Shown here in pieces: positions 18,310 through 27,685 of a DNA stretch of 64,000 nucleotides. This stretch comes from Ferruginibacter albus. Lineage in GTDB: Bacteria; Bacteroidota; Bacteroidia; Chitinophagales; Chitinophagaceae. The notes beneath the pieces are model-generated. The model saw only the letters and a program-made list of their open reading frames with translations, was not told the DNA's origin and did not search any database. The translations under genes and the position numbers were made by a program. The stretch is taken from positions 558,001-622,000 of the forward strand of contig NZ_CP083388.1 in NCBI RefSeq assembly GCF_020042285.1. Reading direction: 5' to 3'. How positions within the stretch are numbered: position 1 is the stretch's first letter; each line of letters starts with the position of its first letter.

Positions 18310-18810
18310 TTAAATTGAAAACACTTTTTTAAGACAGTTCCACAAATTCATTTTTTCTGCTTTGTCATTTTGCAGATTAATTAACGAAGCAGCAGCTAAA
18401 TAAACCTGGTTATTATACGATTGTAGTTGATAAACCGGAAAAGCAATTGGCAGATCAATGACAGATGTTTCGATGCCAAAAAGAAAAACCTTTTCTGCCT
18501 TTAATTCGTCAACTATCGACTTATAAGTAAGTCCTTTGTTTTTCTCAACATTAACAATGGACACATCTTCCATTGTTAACTTGCAAGCAGATAAAATACC
18601 TAATAAAAAATTCAACTGTTCGTCCGGTAGATATAGTGCTTCTTTATCAGCAACCAAAATGGTAATTCGCTTATTGTTTTTACCTAATGATGAAATTTCT
18701 TTTGCAGTAGCAACAGAAGCACTCGTTTGCTTTACCTCAAATTCATTCAGAGATTTTTTATACAAATCCTGCAACACTATTGATGGTAATTGAATGTTAT
18801 CTAAGCTCAT
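18310..18810 (-). CDS. Unknown protein resembling DNA polymerase III psi (HolD-like)
   Basis: 166 aa with no signal peptide. After a linker-like N-terminus (about 1-45), the core reads RITILVADKEALYLPDEQL, then NFLLGILSACKLTMEDVSI. The C-terminal part has YLAAASLINLQNDKAEKMNL followed by WNCLKKVF. The order of elements resembles E. coli HolD as I recall it: a hydrophobic strand with a VA-(N/D)-x-L-like turn, a helix ending in a leucine-rich stretch, a (T/S)P(E/D)-like turn, then SPAL-x-x-L and ALW. HolD has a uracil-DNA-glycosylase-like fold. This assignment is by eye. It is first in an operon with rdgB, a nucleotide-pool gene, and divergent from ilvE. Confidence 0.5.
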   Translation of the reverse strand: MSLDNIQLPSIVLQDLYKKSLNEFEVKQTSASVATAKEISSLGKNNKRITILVADKEALYLPDEQLNFLLGILSACKLTMEDVSIVNVEKNKGLTYKSIVDELKAEKVFLFGIETSVIDLPIAFPVYQLQSYNNQVYLAAASLINLQNDKAEKMNLWNCLKKVFSI

Positions 18811-18862
18811 TAGCGTAATTTTTTCTCTCTTTTTTCGTTACTTTGTAGTAAAATTAAGTATT

Positions 18863-19927
18863 ATGATTGCAGCAACGGAATTTAACATTACAAGGGTACA
18901 GCAAAGTAAATTGAAAGATTTTGACATGGGAAATATTCCATTCGGAAAATATTTCACTGACCATATGCTGGAAGTGGATTATGAAAACGGAGAATGGAAA
19001 ACTCCTGAGATCAAACCATATCAACCTTTATTGCTGGAACCATCGGTCGCTGCATTGCATTACGGACAGGCAATTTTTGAAGGCATTAAAGCATATAAAG
19101 ATGCCGAAGGAAATGCTTTTATCTTCCGTCCGCAGGATAATTACAGAAGATTTAATATTTCTGCAGAACGCTTAATGATGCCTCCTGTTCCTGAAGAAAT
19201 ATTTATTGAAGGAATGCGTAAGTTAATCAGCATTGATAAAAGCTGGATACCTCAAAAAGCAGATCATTCTTTATATATACGTCCGTTCATGTTTTCTACA
19301 GATGCCGCCTTAGGCGTGCGCCCGTCAGAAACATATAAATTCCTGATCTTACTTTCTCCATCAGGTCCATATTACAGTGCGCCGATGCGTATTTATGTAG
19401 AAGAAACCTATACCCGTGCGGCTCCCGGCGGCGTTGGATTTTCTAAAAATGCAGGTAATTATGCAGCCAGCCTGTTACCGGCAGAATTAGCTAAAAAGAA
19501 AGGTTACGATCAGGTGTTGTGGACAGATGCGAATGAGCATAAATATGTACAGGAAGTAGGAACCATGAATGTAATGTTCATTATCGGGAATAAGGCAGTT
19601 ACGCCCGGATTAGATGAAGGAACTATTTTAGCCGGTGTTACCCGGGATACAGTAATTACGTTATTAAAAGAATCAGGAATTGAAGTAGAAGAACGCTTAT
19701 TAAGTATCGATGAATTGATAGAAGCATACAAAGCCGGAAACCTGAAAGAAGCTTTTGGTACAGGAACGGCTGCCACCATTTCTCCCATAAAAGAATTAAA
19801 ATACAAAGATTTTGTAATGCAATTCGATATTGATAAATGGACAGTTTCTCCTGCTTTAAAGCGTAAACTCGATGCTATCCGCAACAGTAAAGAGCCTGAC
19901 ACACATAGTTGGATGGTAAAAGTATAA
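18863..19927 (+). CDS. ilvE: Branched-chain amino acid aminotransferase
   Basis: 354 aa from MIAATEFNITRVQQSKL. An upstream in-frame start would add 23 poorly conserved residues overlapping the promoter region. It transfers amino groups between glutamate and leucine, isoleucine or valine, using PLP. Visible are ALHYGQAIFEGIKAYK, RPFMF, the PLP-lysine segment VGFSKNAGNYAASLLPAE, EVGTMNVMF and GTGTAATISPIKEL, all typical of the type II BCAT group. A one-mismatch -7 element (TTACTTTG, 18838-18845) lies upstream. A strong terminator follows. Confidence 0.96.
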   Translation: MIAATEFNITRVQQSKLKDFDMGNIPFGKYFTDHMLEVDYENGEWKTPEIKPYQPLLLEPSVAALHYGQAIFEGIKAYKDAEGNAFIFRPQDNYRRFNISAERLMMPPVPEEIFIEGMRKLISIDKSWIPQKADHSLYIRPFMFSTDAALGVRPSETYKFLILLSPSGPYYSAPMRIYVEETYTRAAPGGVGFSKNAGNYAASLLPAELAKKKGYDQVLWTDANEHKYVQEVGTMNVMFIIGNKAVTPGLDEGTILAGVTRDTVITLLKESGIEVEERLLSIDELIEAYKAGNLKEAFGTGTAATISPIKELKYKDFVMQFDIDKWTVSPALKRKLDAIRNSKEPDTHSWMVKV

Positions 19928-19956
19928 TGATCGTTTTTAAGTAAAAAATTGATAAT

Positions 19957-19986
19957 AAAAAGCCGTCTTTTAAGGCGGTTTTTTTA
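19957..19986 (+). terminator. Terminator after ilvE
   Basis: 8-bp stem GCCGTCTT/AAGGCGGT (two G-T pairs) flanked by A5 and a T6 tail. Confidence 0.85.
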
Positions 19987-20045
19987 TTTTCTCCCCAATT
20001 TGAAAAATTATTCTTTAGTAATTATCCATTTTTCAATTATTTTCC

Positions 20046-20053
20046 TACCTTTG
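20046..20053 (+). promoter_or_regulatory. -7 promoter element of rpsL-rpsG
   Basis: TACCTTTG matches TAnnTTTG exactly, 24 bp before the rpsL start. Confidence 0.7.
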
Positions 20054-20077
20054 CCGTCCTAAAAATAAAAGGTAAGA

Positions 20078-20458
20078 ATGCCTACAATACAACAGTTAGT
20101 AAGAAAAGGAAGAGAAATTATCAAGGCTAAGAGCAAATCAAGAGCTTTGGATCAATGTCCTCAACGTCGTGGTGTATGTACAAGAGTTTACACTACTACG
20201 CCTAAAAAGCCAAACTCAGCTTTGCGTAAAGTTGCCAAAGTACGTTTGACTAATAAAGTAGAAGTTATTGCTTATATCCCTGGAGAAGGGCATAATTTGC
20301 AGGAACACTCTATCGTACTAATTCGTGGTGGAAGGGTAAAAGACTTACCGGGTGTACGTTACCATATTGTACGTGGTAGCTTGGATACTGCAGGTGTAAA
20401 AGACCGTAAGAAGAGCCGCAGTAAATACGGTACTAAAAAAGAAAAAGCTAAAAAATAA
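20078..20458 (+). CDS. rpsL: 30S ribosomal protein S12
   Basis: 126 aa, part of the decoding centre. The two conserved loops [13 protein letters not shown] and [14 protein letters not shown] carry Lys43 and Lys88, the positions where substitutions give streptomycin resistance elsewhere, so the sequence looks wild type there. First gene of an rpsL-rpsG unit that ends in a terminator rather than continuing into fusA. Confidence 0.99.
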   Translation: MPTIQQLVRKGREIIKAKSKSRALDQCPQRRGVCTRVYTTTPKKPNSALRKVAKVRLTNKVEVIAYIPGEGHNLQEHSIVLIRGGRVKDLPGVRYHIVRGSLDTAGVKDRKKSRSKYGTKKEKAKK

Positions 20459-20496
20459 CTCTAACCCTTAACAGGGCTGATAAAAAATAAACAACA

Positions 20497-20964
20497 ATGC
20501 GTAAAGCACAAGCCAAGAAATTACCATTAGCACCAGATCCAAAATTCAATGATAAATTGGTTACACGTTTTGTAAACAATTTAATGTGGGAAGGAAAGAA
20601 AAGTGGTGCATACACTATCTTTTATGATTCTTTAGACAGAGTGGCTAAAATAACCAACGAAAATGGTTATGAAATCTGGAAAAAAGCATTGGCTAACATT
20701 ACTCCAAGTGTAGAAGTTCGCAGCCGCCGTATCGGTGGTGCTACTTTTCAGATCCCTTCTGAAGTACGTGCGGACAGAAAAATATCTTTAAGTATTAAAT
20801 GGCTGGTACGTTACAGCCGTGAAAGAAACGGTCGCAGCATGTCAGAAAAATTAGCGAATGAGATTGTAGCGGCAAGTAAAGGTGAAGGAGCTGCTTTCAA
20901 AAAGAAAGAAGATACTCACCGTATGGCAGAAGCAAACAAAGCATTTGCTCACTTTAGAGTTTAG
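20497..20964 (+). CDS. rpsG: 30S ribosomal protein S7
   Basis: 155 aa, the standard length. It organises the 3' major domain of 16S rRNA at the exit site. The family pattern [32 protein letters not shown] and [15 protein letters not shown] is clear. It follows rpsL by 38 nt. A strong terminator lies 24 nt after the stop, and fusA is 4.4 kb away. Confidence 0.99.
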   Translation: MRKAQAKKLPLAPDPKFNDKLVTRFVNNLMWEGKKSGAYTIFYDSLDRVAKITNENGYEIWKKALANITPSVEVRSRRIGGATFQIPSEVRADRKISLSIKWLVRYSRERNGRSMSEKLANEIVAASKGEGAAFKKKEDTHRMAEANKAFAHFRV

Positions 20965-20987
20965 AACGATTACTGATTTTTTATATA

Positions 20988-21017
20988 AAAGCCACTTACT
21001 TAAGTGGCTTTATTTTT
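20988..21017 (+). terminator. Terminator after rpsG
   Basis: Perfect 11-bp stem (20988-20998 with 21001-21011), A-flanked, followed by ATTTTTT. Confidence 0.88.
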
Positions 21018-21142
21018 TATAGTAGAGGTACTAAATTTTAGTATGATTTTGTGTATTTAAAGCAGCAATACATTAAATATCGTAATCTTGCAAAGTTTTT
21101 AAATTTTAACTCTTATTATAAAAGCCTAGGGGTTTATCCTCC

Positions 21143-22723
21143 ATGAAAAAAGCAATAATTATTGGCGCAGGTCCGGCAGGTTTAACAGCAGCTTTTGAAT
21201 TGCTGAAAAGAACTGATATACAACCCACTGTTTTAGAAAAATCGGGCGATATAGGAGGTATCAGTAAAACCGTTAATTACAAAGGAAACCGGATCGATAT
21301 TGGCGGACACCGATTTTTTAGTAAGAGTGATAGGGTAATGAACTGGTGGCTCGATATCATGCCTCTGGAAGAATCTGCAAAAAAAGAATTTACCATCAAT
21401 TACCGGAACAGGTCCACGCAAATTCTTCCTAACGAACAGAATGTAGCTAATAAAGATGCCAATAAGATAATGTTGGTACGTTCAAGACTTTCTCGTATTT
21501 ATTTTTTGCGCCAGTTTTTTAATTATCCTTTAAAGCTTTCTTTGGAAACGTTACGAAAGTTAGGCTATAGTCGCTCTTTAAAAATCCTGGCATCTTATAT
21601 TAAGATTCGCCTGCGACCTATAAAACCAGAAAAGAACCTGGAGGATTTTTTCATTAATAAATTCGGTGATACACTTTACAGAACCTTTTTTAAAGATTAT
21701 ACAGAAAAAGTTTGGGGCATCGCTTGTAACGAGATATCGGCTGATTGGGGCGCACAGCGCATAAAAGGTGTAAGCATTAGCAAGGCTATCTCGCATGCTG
21801 TAAAGCAATCCTTAGGAAAAAAAGAAAATGACATACATCAGAAGGATGCAGAAACCAGTTTGATCGAAAAATTCCTTTATCCCAAATATGGTCCCGGTCA
21901 ATTGTGGGAAGAAGTAGCTGCACAAGTTAATAGTGGTGGAGGGCAGGTGCTGATGCATAAAAATGTTTCTAAGATTAATGTCAGCAATAATAAAATTGTT
22001 TCTGTTGAAATAACAGATGCTGTAACCGGTGAAGCACAACTATTGGAAGGGGATTATTTCTTCTCTTCCATGCCCGTGAAGGAGCTGGTAGCAAAACTGA
22101 ATACCTCAATTCCTAATGATGTAAAAGAAGTGGCAGAAGGATTAATGTATCGTGATTTTATAACTGTAGGAGTTTTATTAAGCAAGTTCAGTTTAAATAA
22201 AAGCGCTGCTACAACAAGTAATACAGAGTTAAAAGATAACTGGATCTATATACAGGAATCGGATGTAAAAGTAGGCCGCTTACAAATATTCAATAACTGG
22301 AGCCCTTTTATGGTAAACAATAAAGATCATATTTGGGTAGGCATGGAATATTTTTGTAAAGAAGGAGATGAGCTTTGGACGATGCCCGATGAGGCGTTAA
22401 AAAAATTAGGGATGAGCGAGTTGGAGAAGATCGGGTTAATAAAACAGACAGATGTATTGGATACTACTATTGTGCGTATGGAAAAAGCATATCCTGCTTA
22501 TTTTGGAACCTACGATCGGTTTGATACTGTGAAAGATTATTTAAATCAATTTGATAACCTTTTCCTGATAGGACGCAACGGAATGCATAAATACAATAAC
22601 TCCGATCATAGCATGTTAACTGCAATGACGGCAGTTGACAATATTTGCAATGATCAGGTAAGTAAAGAAAATATCTGGGAAGTAAATACCGAACAAGAGT
22701 ATCATGAAACAAAAGAAAAATAA
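21143..22723 (+). CDS. FAD-dependent amine-oxidase-like protein of envelope glycan loci
   Basis: 526 aa. The N-terminal FAD motif is [18 protein letters not shown], then [14 protein letters not shown] and a GGHRFFSKS segment, the layout of the protoporphyrinogen-oxidase/UDP-galactopyranose-mutase-like oxidoreductases (COG1232). A second conserved part, [22 protein letters not shown], sits in the middle, and [19 protein letters not shown] near the C-terminus contacts FAD. Such proteins occur beside glycosyltransferases in polysaccharide loci; the substrate is unknown. The downstream membrane protein gene overlaps by 20 bp. A TAATCTTG near-match promoter lies about 55 bp upstream. Confidence 0.83.
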   Translation: MKKAIIIGAGPAGLTAAFELLKRTDIQPTVLEKSGDIGGISKTVNYKGNRIDIGGHRFFSKSDRVMNWWLDIMPLEESAKKEFTINYRNRSTQILPNEQNVANKDANKIMLVRSRLSRIYFLRQFFNYPLKLSLETLRKLGYSRSLKILASYIKIRLRPIKPEKNLEDFFINKFGDTLYRTFFKDYTEKVWGIACNEISADWGAQRIKGVSISKAISHAVKQSLGKKENDIHQKDAETSLIEKFLYPKYGPGQLWEEVAAQVNSGGGQVLMHKNVSKINVSNNKIVSVEITDAVTGEAQLLEGDYFFSSMPVKELVAKLNTSIPNDVKEVAEGLMYRDFITVGVLLSKFSLNKSAATTSNTELKDNWIYIQESDVKVGRLQIFNNWSPFMVNNKDHIWVGMEYFCKEGDELWTMPDEALKKLGMSELEKIGLIKQTDVLDTTIVRMEKAYPAYFGTYDRFDTVKDYLNQFDNLFLIGRNGMHKYNNSDHSMLTAMTAVDNICNDQVSKENIWEVNTEQEYHETKEK

Positions 22724-24242
22724 TACTCCTCCTTCAGTAAACACTGATAAAGCAACCACCAAAAAACAAACAAAAGCTGTGGTTGAAGCAAACCGGTTTT
22801 CTAAATTTATACGCACGCAGGAAAACCGCAAATTCTTTTGGAGTGCTGTTGGCATCAGCATTTTATATTTTATCGTTCTTCGCCTTTTGTATCCCGTTCC
22901 TTTATATTATCCCGATTCAAATACCTACATACAAGTAGCAAGAGATAACCAGGATATAAGCTTTCGTCCTGTGCAATACAGCCAGGTGATCCGTTTTTTT
23001 AAGGAGTTCTCAAATTCAGATTTTGCATTAATAGCCGGGCAATATTTCAGCAGCGTATTCGCCAATCTTTTTTTATTTTTTACCTGTACTTATTTTTTCA
23101 ATTTCAGAAAAGCAAATAAGTATGCACTTTTTATCTTGCTCCTGGTAAATCCGCTGTATTTATTATGCAGTAATTTTATCTTATCCGATTCTCTTTTCAG
23201 CAGCTTATCTGTTGTATGGTTCACCTTATTAATTTGGATATTAAAGCGCCCGACCTGGTATTATACTGCTATACAATTGCTGCTCTTATTGGTGTTATTT
23301 AAATTAAGATATAACGCCATCATCTTTCCTTTTTTTACATTGATAGCAGTTTTATTAACCAAACAACAAATATGGCAAAAAGCGGTTACCGTGTTTGCCA
23401 ATTTTGCTATAATCGGTGTATTGATCTTTGGTTTAATGAACACTACCGAGGAGGTTACCGGCACCCGCACCTTTTCTGCCTTTGGCGGATGGCAAATTGC
23501 GAATAATGCGATGTTTCTTTTACATAGTGATAGAAATATAGATACCACCCATATTGATGATGCGGATGTAAAAGATGTATATCGTTTTGTTAAGCATAAC
23601 ATGGATACTTCAAAAGCGGAATATGATACAGCAAATCTTACCGGTGTTTACATGTGGGATAAAGGAAGCCCTTTAAAAAAGTATGTAAATGTGTATGCGC
23701 AAAAGAATTTCAGCACCGGCTATTTTGAAGCATGGACAGCGCTGGGACCTATTTACAGCAAATTTGGGCAGGCAGTTATTTTTCAAAAACCCGGAGCGTA
23801 CTTTAACCGTTTTATAAAGCCAAACAGTGCCGACTATTTTTTACCCTCTTTTGAAGCATATGAAGAATATTCCGCAAAGCCGGATACAGTTCAAAGGATT
23901 GTACAGGAGTATTATGGTTACAGCACTAACAGATCAGGGCGTAATCACCCTTGGGTATATACTTATTTGATCTATCCCTGGAAGTACATTTTCATGATAT
24001 TGAATATTGCATTCCTGGCAATAGTAATAGTGTATTTGATCAGTAAAAAATTCAAAACCCAACCGGCACTTTTTAATAAAGCATTGATCTGTTATGGCTT
24101 CTTTTTTGTCGGGAATTTCTTTTTTGTGGTATTGTTAGCGCCTACTACCTTCCGCTATCATATTTTTATTATCACCTTAACGTTGCCCTTCCTGCTTTGG
24201 ATATTTCAACAATTGATCAAGCCTGTTAAAACCCTCGAATAA
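22704..24242 (+). CDS. Multi-spanning membrane protein, GT-C glycosyltransferase-like
   Basis: 512 aa with a charged cytoplasmic N-terminus (about 45 aa) and roughly ten hydrophobic segments, beginning with [19 protein letters not shown]. The [11 protein letters not shown] segment just after the first helix resembles the acidic catalytic loop of GT-C enzymes that use lipid-linked sugars. A soluble part (about 240-410) lies between helix groups. It overlaps the upstream FAD gene by 20 bp, so the pair is probably co-translated and may act on the same lipid-linked glycan. Confidence 0.66.
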   Translation: MKQKKNNTPPSVNTDKATTKKQTKAVVEANRFSKFIRTQENRKFFWSAVGISILYFIVLRLLYPVPLYYPDSNTYIQVARDNQDISFRPVQYSQVIRFFKEFSNSDFALIAGQYFSSVFANLFLFFTCTYFFNFRKANKYALFILLLVNPLYLLCSNFILSDSLFSSLSVVWFTLLIWILKRPTWYYTAIQLLLLLVLFKLRYNAIIFPFFTLIAVLLTKQQIWQKAVTVFANFAIIGVLIFGLMNTTEEVTGTRTFSAFGGWQIANNAMFLLHSDRNIDTTHIDDADVKDVYRFVKHNMDTSKAEYDTANLTGVYMWDKGSPLKKYVNVYAQKNFSTGYFEAWTALGPIYSKFGQAVIFQKPGAYFNRFIKPNSADYFLPSFEAYEEYSAKPDTVQRIVQEYYGYSTNRSGRNHPWVYTYLIYPWKYIFMILNIAFLAIVIVYLISKKFKTQPALFNKALICYGFFFVGNFFFVVLLAPTTFRYHIFIITLTLPFLLWIFQQLIKPVKTLE

Positions 24243-24361
24243 GGAGTGTTAAATTTTGTTGTCTTATATTGCAAATATCAAATAAATGATATATCTTGTA
24301 CATAGCTAAGATATACATGAATCTTAATTTATTTCAGAGCTACAAATAGGAAAACCAAAAG

Positions 24362-24385
24362 GAGGGAATTTGTTTCCCTCTTTTT
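24362..24385 (+). terminator. Terminator after the GT-C-like gene
   Basis: Perfect 7-bp stem GAGGGAA/TTCCCTC, 5-nt loop, T5 tail, about 120 bp after the stop. The 24243-24361 stretch is an AT-rich 3' leader with no gene. Confidence 0.8.
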
Positions 24386-24404
24386 GCATTAAAGGGTTTG
24401 TGAG

Positions 24405-25082
24405 TTATTTGACAGAACTTAAATAATCACCATTTATATAAAAATCATTCAAAGTTACTTTTGGAAAGGAGGTAAAGCTTGTCCATTCGTCTTTGATCAG
24501 TGTGCATTTATCTCTCTTAATTACATGCATTCTTTTAGTGCTGAAGTTTACATCAACAAAATTTCGCCCATAATTGCCGATAGTATTGCTTTCGCAGGCA
24601 TCCAAAACCCAAAATGAATCTCCGCATGTGCCGATCAGCTCCCAATTATTGTGCTGGTAGCGAAAAACGTAGCTATCTGTCCACTTCCAGGCGCTGCCGC
24701 CAAAATGATTTATTTTTAAAACATTCTTTTTAAAGCTGATGCCATCATAAGGGTCACCATGAACGCCGCCGTCTCCTTTACTTAAAATAGCGCTGAAACA
24801 TTTTGCATTAATGATATATCCTTTACCGGTGTTTTTTAAAATATAAATTGCCCTGGAAGAATCAAATTCATAATTTTTATCACCAGCATACTCCAATACC
24901 AAAGCCACGTCTTTTAGCTTGTCTCCATTAAAATCGGATTGGGCGGAGTCGATCACTATATATCCTTCCGGGAGCAAATTTTTGAATTTTCGGGTCAGTT
25001 TTACCTGTGCCGAACTATCCACTTGTGAAAAAGTAACAGTTGTTAGCAGAAATGCAACCGGGAAAAGGATAAAACGCTTCAT
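24405..25082 (-). CDS. Secreted protein with an FG-GAP/VCBS-like motif
   Basis: 225 aa with a signal peptide (RFILFPVAFLLTTVTFSQ). Residues near 48-62 read DSAQSDFNGDKLKDVALVL, the D-x-N-x-D-x-x-x-D calcium-loop pattern of FG-GAP/VCBS repeats, but only one unit is seen. Several cysteines and an aromatic-rich GGSAWKWTDSYVFRYQH follow. Surface or periplasmic location is likely; function is unknown. It sits alone on the minus strand between rpsL-rpsG's downstream genes and fusA. Confidence 0.58.
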   Translation of the reverse strand: MKRFILFPVAFLLTTVTFSQVDSSAQVKLTRKFKNLLPEGYIVIDSAQSDFNGDKLKDVALVLEYAGDKNYEFDSSRAIYILKNTGKGYIINAKCFSAILSKGDGGVHGDPYDGISFKKNVLKINHFGGSAWKWTDSYVFRYQHNNWELIGTCGDSFWVLDACESNTIGNYGRNFVDVNFSTKRMHVIKRDKCTLIKDEWTSFTSFPKVTLNDFYINGDYLSSVK

Positions 25083-25147
25083 TTTGCGGGATTTAAAAAT
25101 GTTTAATAAAAGTAATAGGATAGCCGTGAATTACATAAATATTTGAG

Positions 25148-25178
25148 TTTGCAAATACAAAAATTCGAGTTAAATTTG
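25148..25178 (+). promoter_or_regulatory. Promoter of fusA
   Basis: TTTG (25148-25151), exactly 19 bp, then TAAATTTG (25171-25178): a textbook Bacteroidota promoter about 225 bp upstream of fusA. Confidence 0.82.
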
Positions 25179-25184
25179 CGCCGT

Positions 25185-25404
25185 CAAAAAGTACAACAGT
25201 AATTGATCTTGGATTGTATTTATTTGACATTATATGAGAGCATAAACTACATATCACCAACTCCAGTTCTACGGAGTGCATCCCCGGCAGGATCGGGATG
25301 AATAAAGAATCAACAGTACAAGAGAGTGACACAAGGATGATGAGTAAAGAACAACAGCTCGTTACCAAATTAAAAATTCACAATTAAAAATTAATAATTA
25401 AAAT
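25185..25404 (+). other. Long 5' leader of fusA
   Basis: About 220 nt of probable untranslated leader. It contains a hairpin (arms 25279-25285 and 25294-25300) and a 16-codon open frame, ATGATGAGT..., at 25337-25387. The last 35 nt are a simple AATTAAAAATT-type repeat running into the fusA start. Confidence 0.45.
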
Positions 25405-27558
25405 ATGGCTGACTTAAAATTTCAACGAAACTTTGGAATTGCCGCTCACATCGATGCCGGTAAAACCACTACTACCGAGCGTATTCTACGCTATACCGGT
25501 ATGATCCACAAAATTGGTGAAGTACATGATGGTGCTGCTACTACCGACTGGATGGAGCAGGAAAAAGAAAGAGGTATCACCATTACTTCGGCTGCGGTTA
25601 GTTGCCAATGGAATTTCCCTACTAATAAAGGTGTAAAAACTCCGGATACAAAGAATTACTATTTCAACATTATAGATACTCCGGGTCACGTGGACTTTAC
25701 CGTAGAGGTTGAACGTTCAATGCGTGTTTTGGATGGTTTGATTGCACTTTTCTCTGCAGTGGACGGGGTAGAACCTCAGTCTGAAACCGTTTGGCGCCAG
25801 GCTAACCGTTATGGCGTACCACGTATCGGTTTCGTAAATAAAATGGACCGTGCAGGTGCTGACTTCCTAATGGTGGTTAAGCAGGTAAAAGAAATGCTAG
25901 GTTCTAAAGCAGTTCCTTTACAATTACCAATAGGTGCTGAAGATGATTTTAAAGGTGTGGTTGATCTGATCAAAATGAAAGGAATCATCTGGCACATGGA
26001 AACAGAAGGTATGACCTTTGATGAAATTCCTGTACCGGCTGATATGGTGGAAGAAGCAAACGAATGGCGTGCACACTTAGTGGAAGCTGTTGCTGAATAC
26101 GATGATAAGTTAATGGAAAAATTCTTTGAAGATCCTAATTCTATCACCGAAGATGAAATGCACGAAGCTATCCGCAAAGCAACCATCGATTTAAGCATTG
26201 TACCAATGATGTGTGGTTCGTCTTTCAAAAACAAAGGTGTACAAACTGCGTTGGATGGTGTTTGTCGTTATTTGCCTTCTCCTTTGGATATTGAAGCAAC
26301 AAAAGGTACTGATCCTGATACAGGCGAAGAATTGATTCGCAAACCGGATCCAAAAGAACCATTTGCTGCGTTGGCATTTAAGATCATGACCGATCCGTTT
26401 GTGGGTCGCCTGGCGTTCTTCCGTTGCTACTCCGGTCGTTTAGATGCAGGTAGCTATGTGTTGAATGTGCGTTCAGGTAAAAAAGAACGTATCAGCCGTA
26501 TCATGAAGATGTTTGCAAACAAGCAAAACCCGATCGATTTTATCGAAGCTGGTGATATTGCAGCAGCAGTTGGTTTCAAGGAAATTAAAACCGGTGATAC
26601 ATTGTGTGATGAAGATCATCCGATCACGTTGGAAAATATGTTTATTCCTGAACCGGTTATCGCAATCGCTATCGAGCCTAAAACTCAGGCAGACGTTGAT
26701 AAAATGGGTATGGCTATTGCCAAGCTGATTGAAGAAGATCCAACCTTGCGTGTAAATACAGATGAAGATACAGGACAAACCATCCTTCGTGGTATGGGTG
26801 AGTTGCATTTGGAAATCATCATCGACCGTATGCGTCGTGAGTTTAAAGTAGAAGTAAACCAGGGTGCGCCGCAGGTGGCTTATAAAGAAGCATTCAATAC
26901 AACTGTTGAACATCGTGAAACGTTGAAAAAACAAACCGGTGGTCGTGGTAAGTTTGCGGATATCGTATTTGCATTCGGACCTGCAGATGAAGAATGGTTA
27001 AAAGAAAATGAAGGCAAGAGCTTCCAGTTTGTGAACGATTTGTTCGGAGGATCCATTCCAAAAGAATTTGTTCCGGCTATTACAAAAGGTTTCGAAACAT
27101 CAATGAACACGGGCGTGTTGGCAGGCTATCCTGTAAACAACATGAAAGTGCGTGTATTTGATGGTAGCTACCATGATGTGGATTCTGATGCGATGAGCTT
27201 TGAATTGTGTGCGAAAGGAGGCTTTAGACAAGCAGGCAAAAAAGCAAAACCAATTTTGTTAGAGCCTATCATGAAAGTGGAAGTATTAACGCCTGATCAA
27301 TACATGGGTGATGTAACAGGTGACTTGAACCGTCGCCGTGGAATTTTGGAAGGTATGGACAGCCGTAATAATCTACAGGTTATTAAAGCAAAAGTTCCTT
27401 TGAGTGAAATGTTCGGTTACGTTACACAGTTGCGTTCATTATCCAGCGGACGTGCGAGTTCTACTATGGAGTTCAGCCACTATGCACCTGCACCAAACAA
27501 TATTGCAGAAGCAGTAATTGCTAAAGCAAAAGGTAAAGTACAGGTAGAAGAGGATTAA
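25405..27558 (+). CDS. fusA: Translation elongation factor G
   Basis: 717 aa; drives ribosomal translocation with GTP. G1 [15 protein letters not shown] (14-28), G2 region [16 protein letters not shown]3 [10 protein letters not shown]4 NKMDRAG, and domain IV with [11 protein letters not shown] and the tip-loop sequence. The length is about 15-20 aa above the common 695-704 because of a short insert ([16 protein letters not shown]) before G3. Codon use is strongly biased, as expected for a highly expressed gene. It is monocistronic here, with its own promoter and terminator. Confidence 0.99.
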   Translation: MADLKFQRNFGIAAHIDAGKTTTTERILRYTGMIHKIGEVHDGAATTDWMEQEKERGITITSAAVSCQWNFPTNKGVKTPDTKNYYFNIIDTPGHVDFTVEVERSMRVLDGLIALFSAVDGVEPQSETVWRQANRYGVPRIGFVNKMDRAGADFLMVVKQVKEMLGSKAVPLQLPIGAEDDFKGVVDLIKMKGIIWHMETEGMTFDEIPVPADMVEEANEWRAHLVEAVAEYDDKLMEKFFEDPNSITEDEMHEAIRKATIDLSIVPMMCGSSFKNKGVQTALDGVCRYLPSPLDIEATKGTDPDTGEELIRKPDPKEPFAALAFKIMTDPFVGRLAFFRCYSGRLDAGSYVLNVRSGKKERISRIMKMFANKQNPIDFIEAGDIAAAVGFKEIKTGDTLCDEDHPITLENMFIPEPVIAIAIEPKTQADVDKMGMAIAKLIEEDPTLRVNTDEDTGQTILRGMGELHLEIIIDRMRREFKVEVNQGAPQVAYKEAFNTTVEHRETLKKQTGGRGKFADIVFAFGPADEEWLKENEGKSFQFVNDLFGGSIPKEFVPAITKGFETSMNTGVLAGYPVNNMKVRVFDGSYHDVDSDAMSFELCAKGGFRQAGKKAKPILLEPIMKVEVLTPDQYMGDVTGDLNRRRGILEGMDSRNNLQVIKAKVPLSEMFGYVTQLRSLSSGRASSTMEFSHYAPAPNNIAEAVIAKAKGKVQVEED

Positions 27559-27569
27559 TAAATGTTATC

Positions 27570-27584
27570 CTGAGCTTGGCGAAG
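27570..27584. repeat. Dispersed CTGAGCTTGtCGAAG-type repeat, copy 1
   Basis: CTGAGCTTGGCGAAG just downstream of the fusA stop matches the copy at 40897-40911 at 14 of 15 positions. From memory, the core CTTCGACAAGCTCAG is a common intergenic word in many bacterial genomes. Confidence 0.5.
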
Positions 27585-27596
27585 GACTAAAATAGT

Positions 27597-27627
27597 AAAT
27601 CCCCACTCAAGAGTGGGGATTTTTTTA
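27597..27627 (+). terminator. Terminator after fusA
   Basis: Perfect stem with arms AAATCCCCACTC (27597-27608) and its complement (27611-27622), T-rich tail. Confidence 0.9.
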
Positions 27628-27685
27628 TGTAATTAGCTTTAGCAGTACTATTGGACATTATTATGTCACTCACTTGTACGGCATA

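Noticed and set aside
21143..25082. Integrated mobile element between rpsG and fusA
   Set aside because: No integrase, transposase, inverted ends or target duplication is seen, and codon use looks like the rest of the window.
25093..25368. 91-codon minus-strand open frame before fusA
   Set aside because: It overlaps the fusA promoter and leader, has no recognised family and a poor composition for a protein.
25185..25404. Riboswitch in the fusA leader
   Set aside because: No conserved core of a known riboswitch class was recognised; only one small hairpin is evident.
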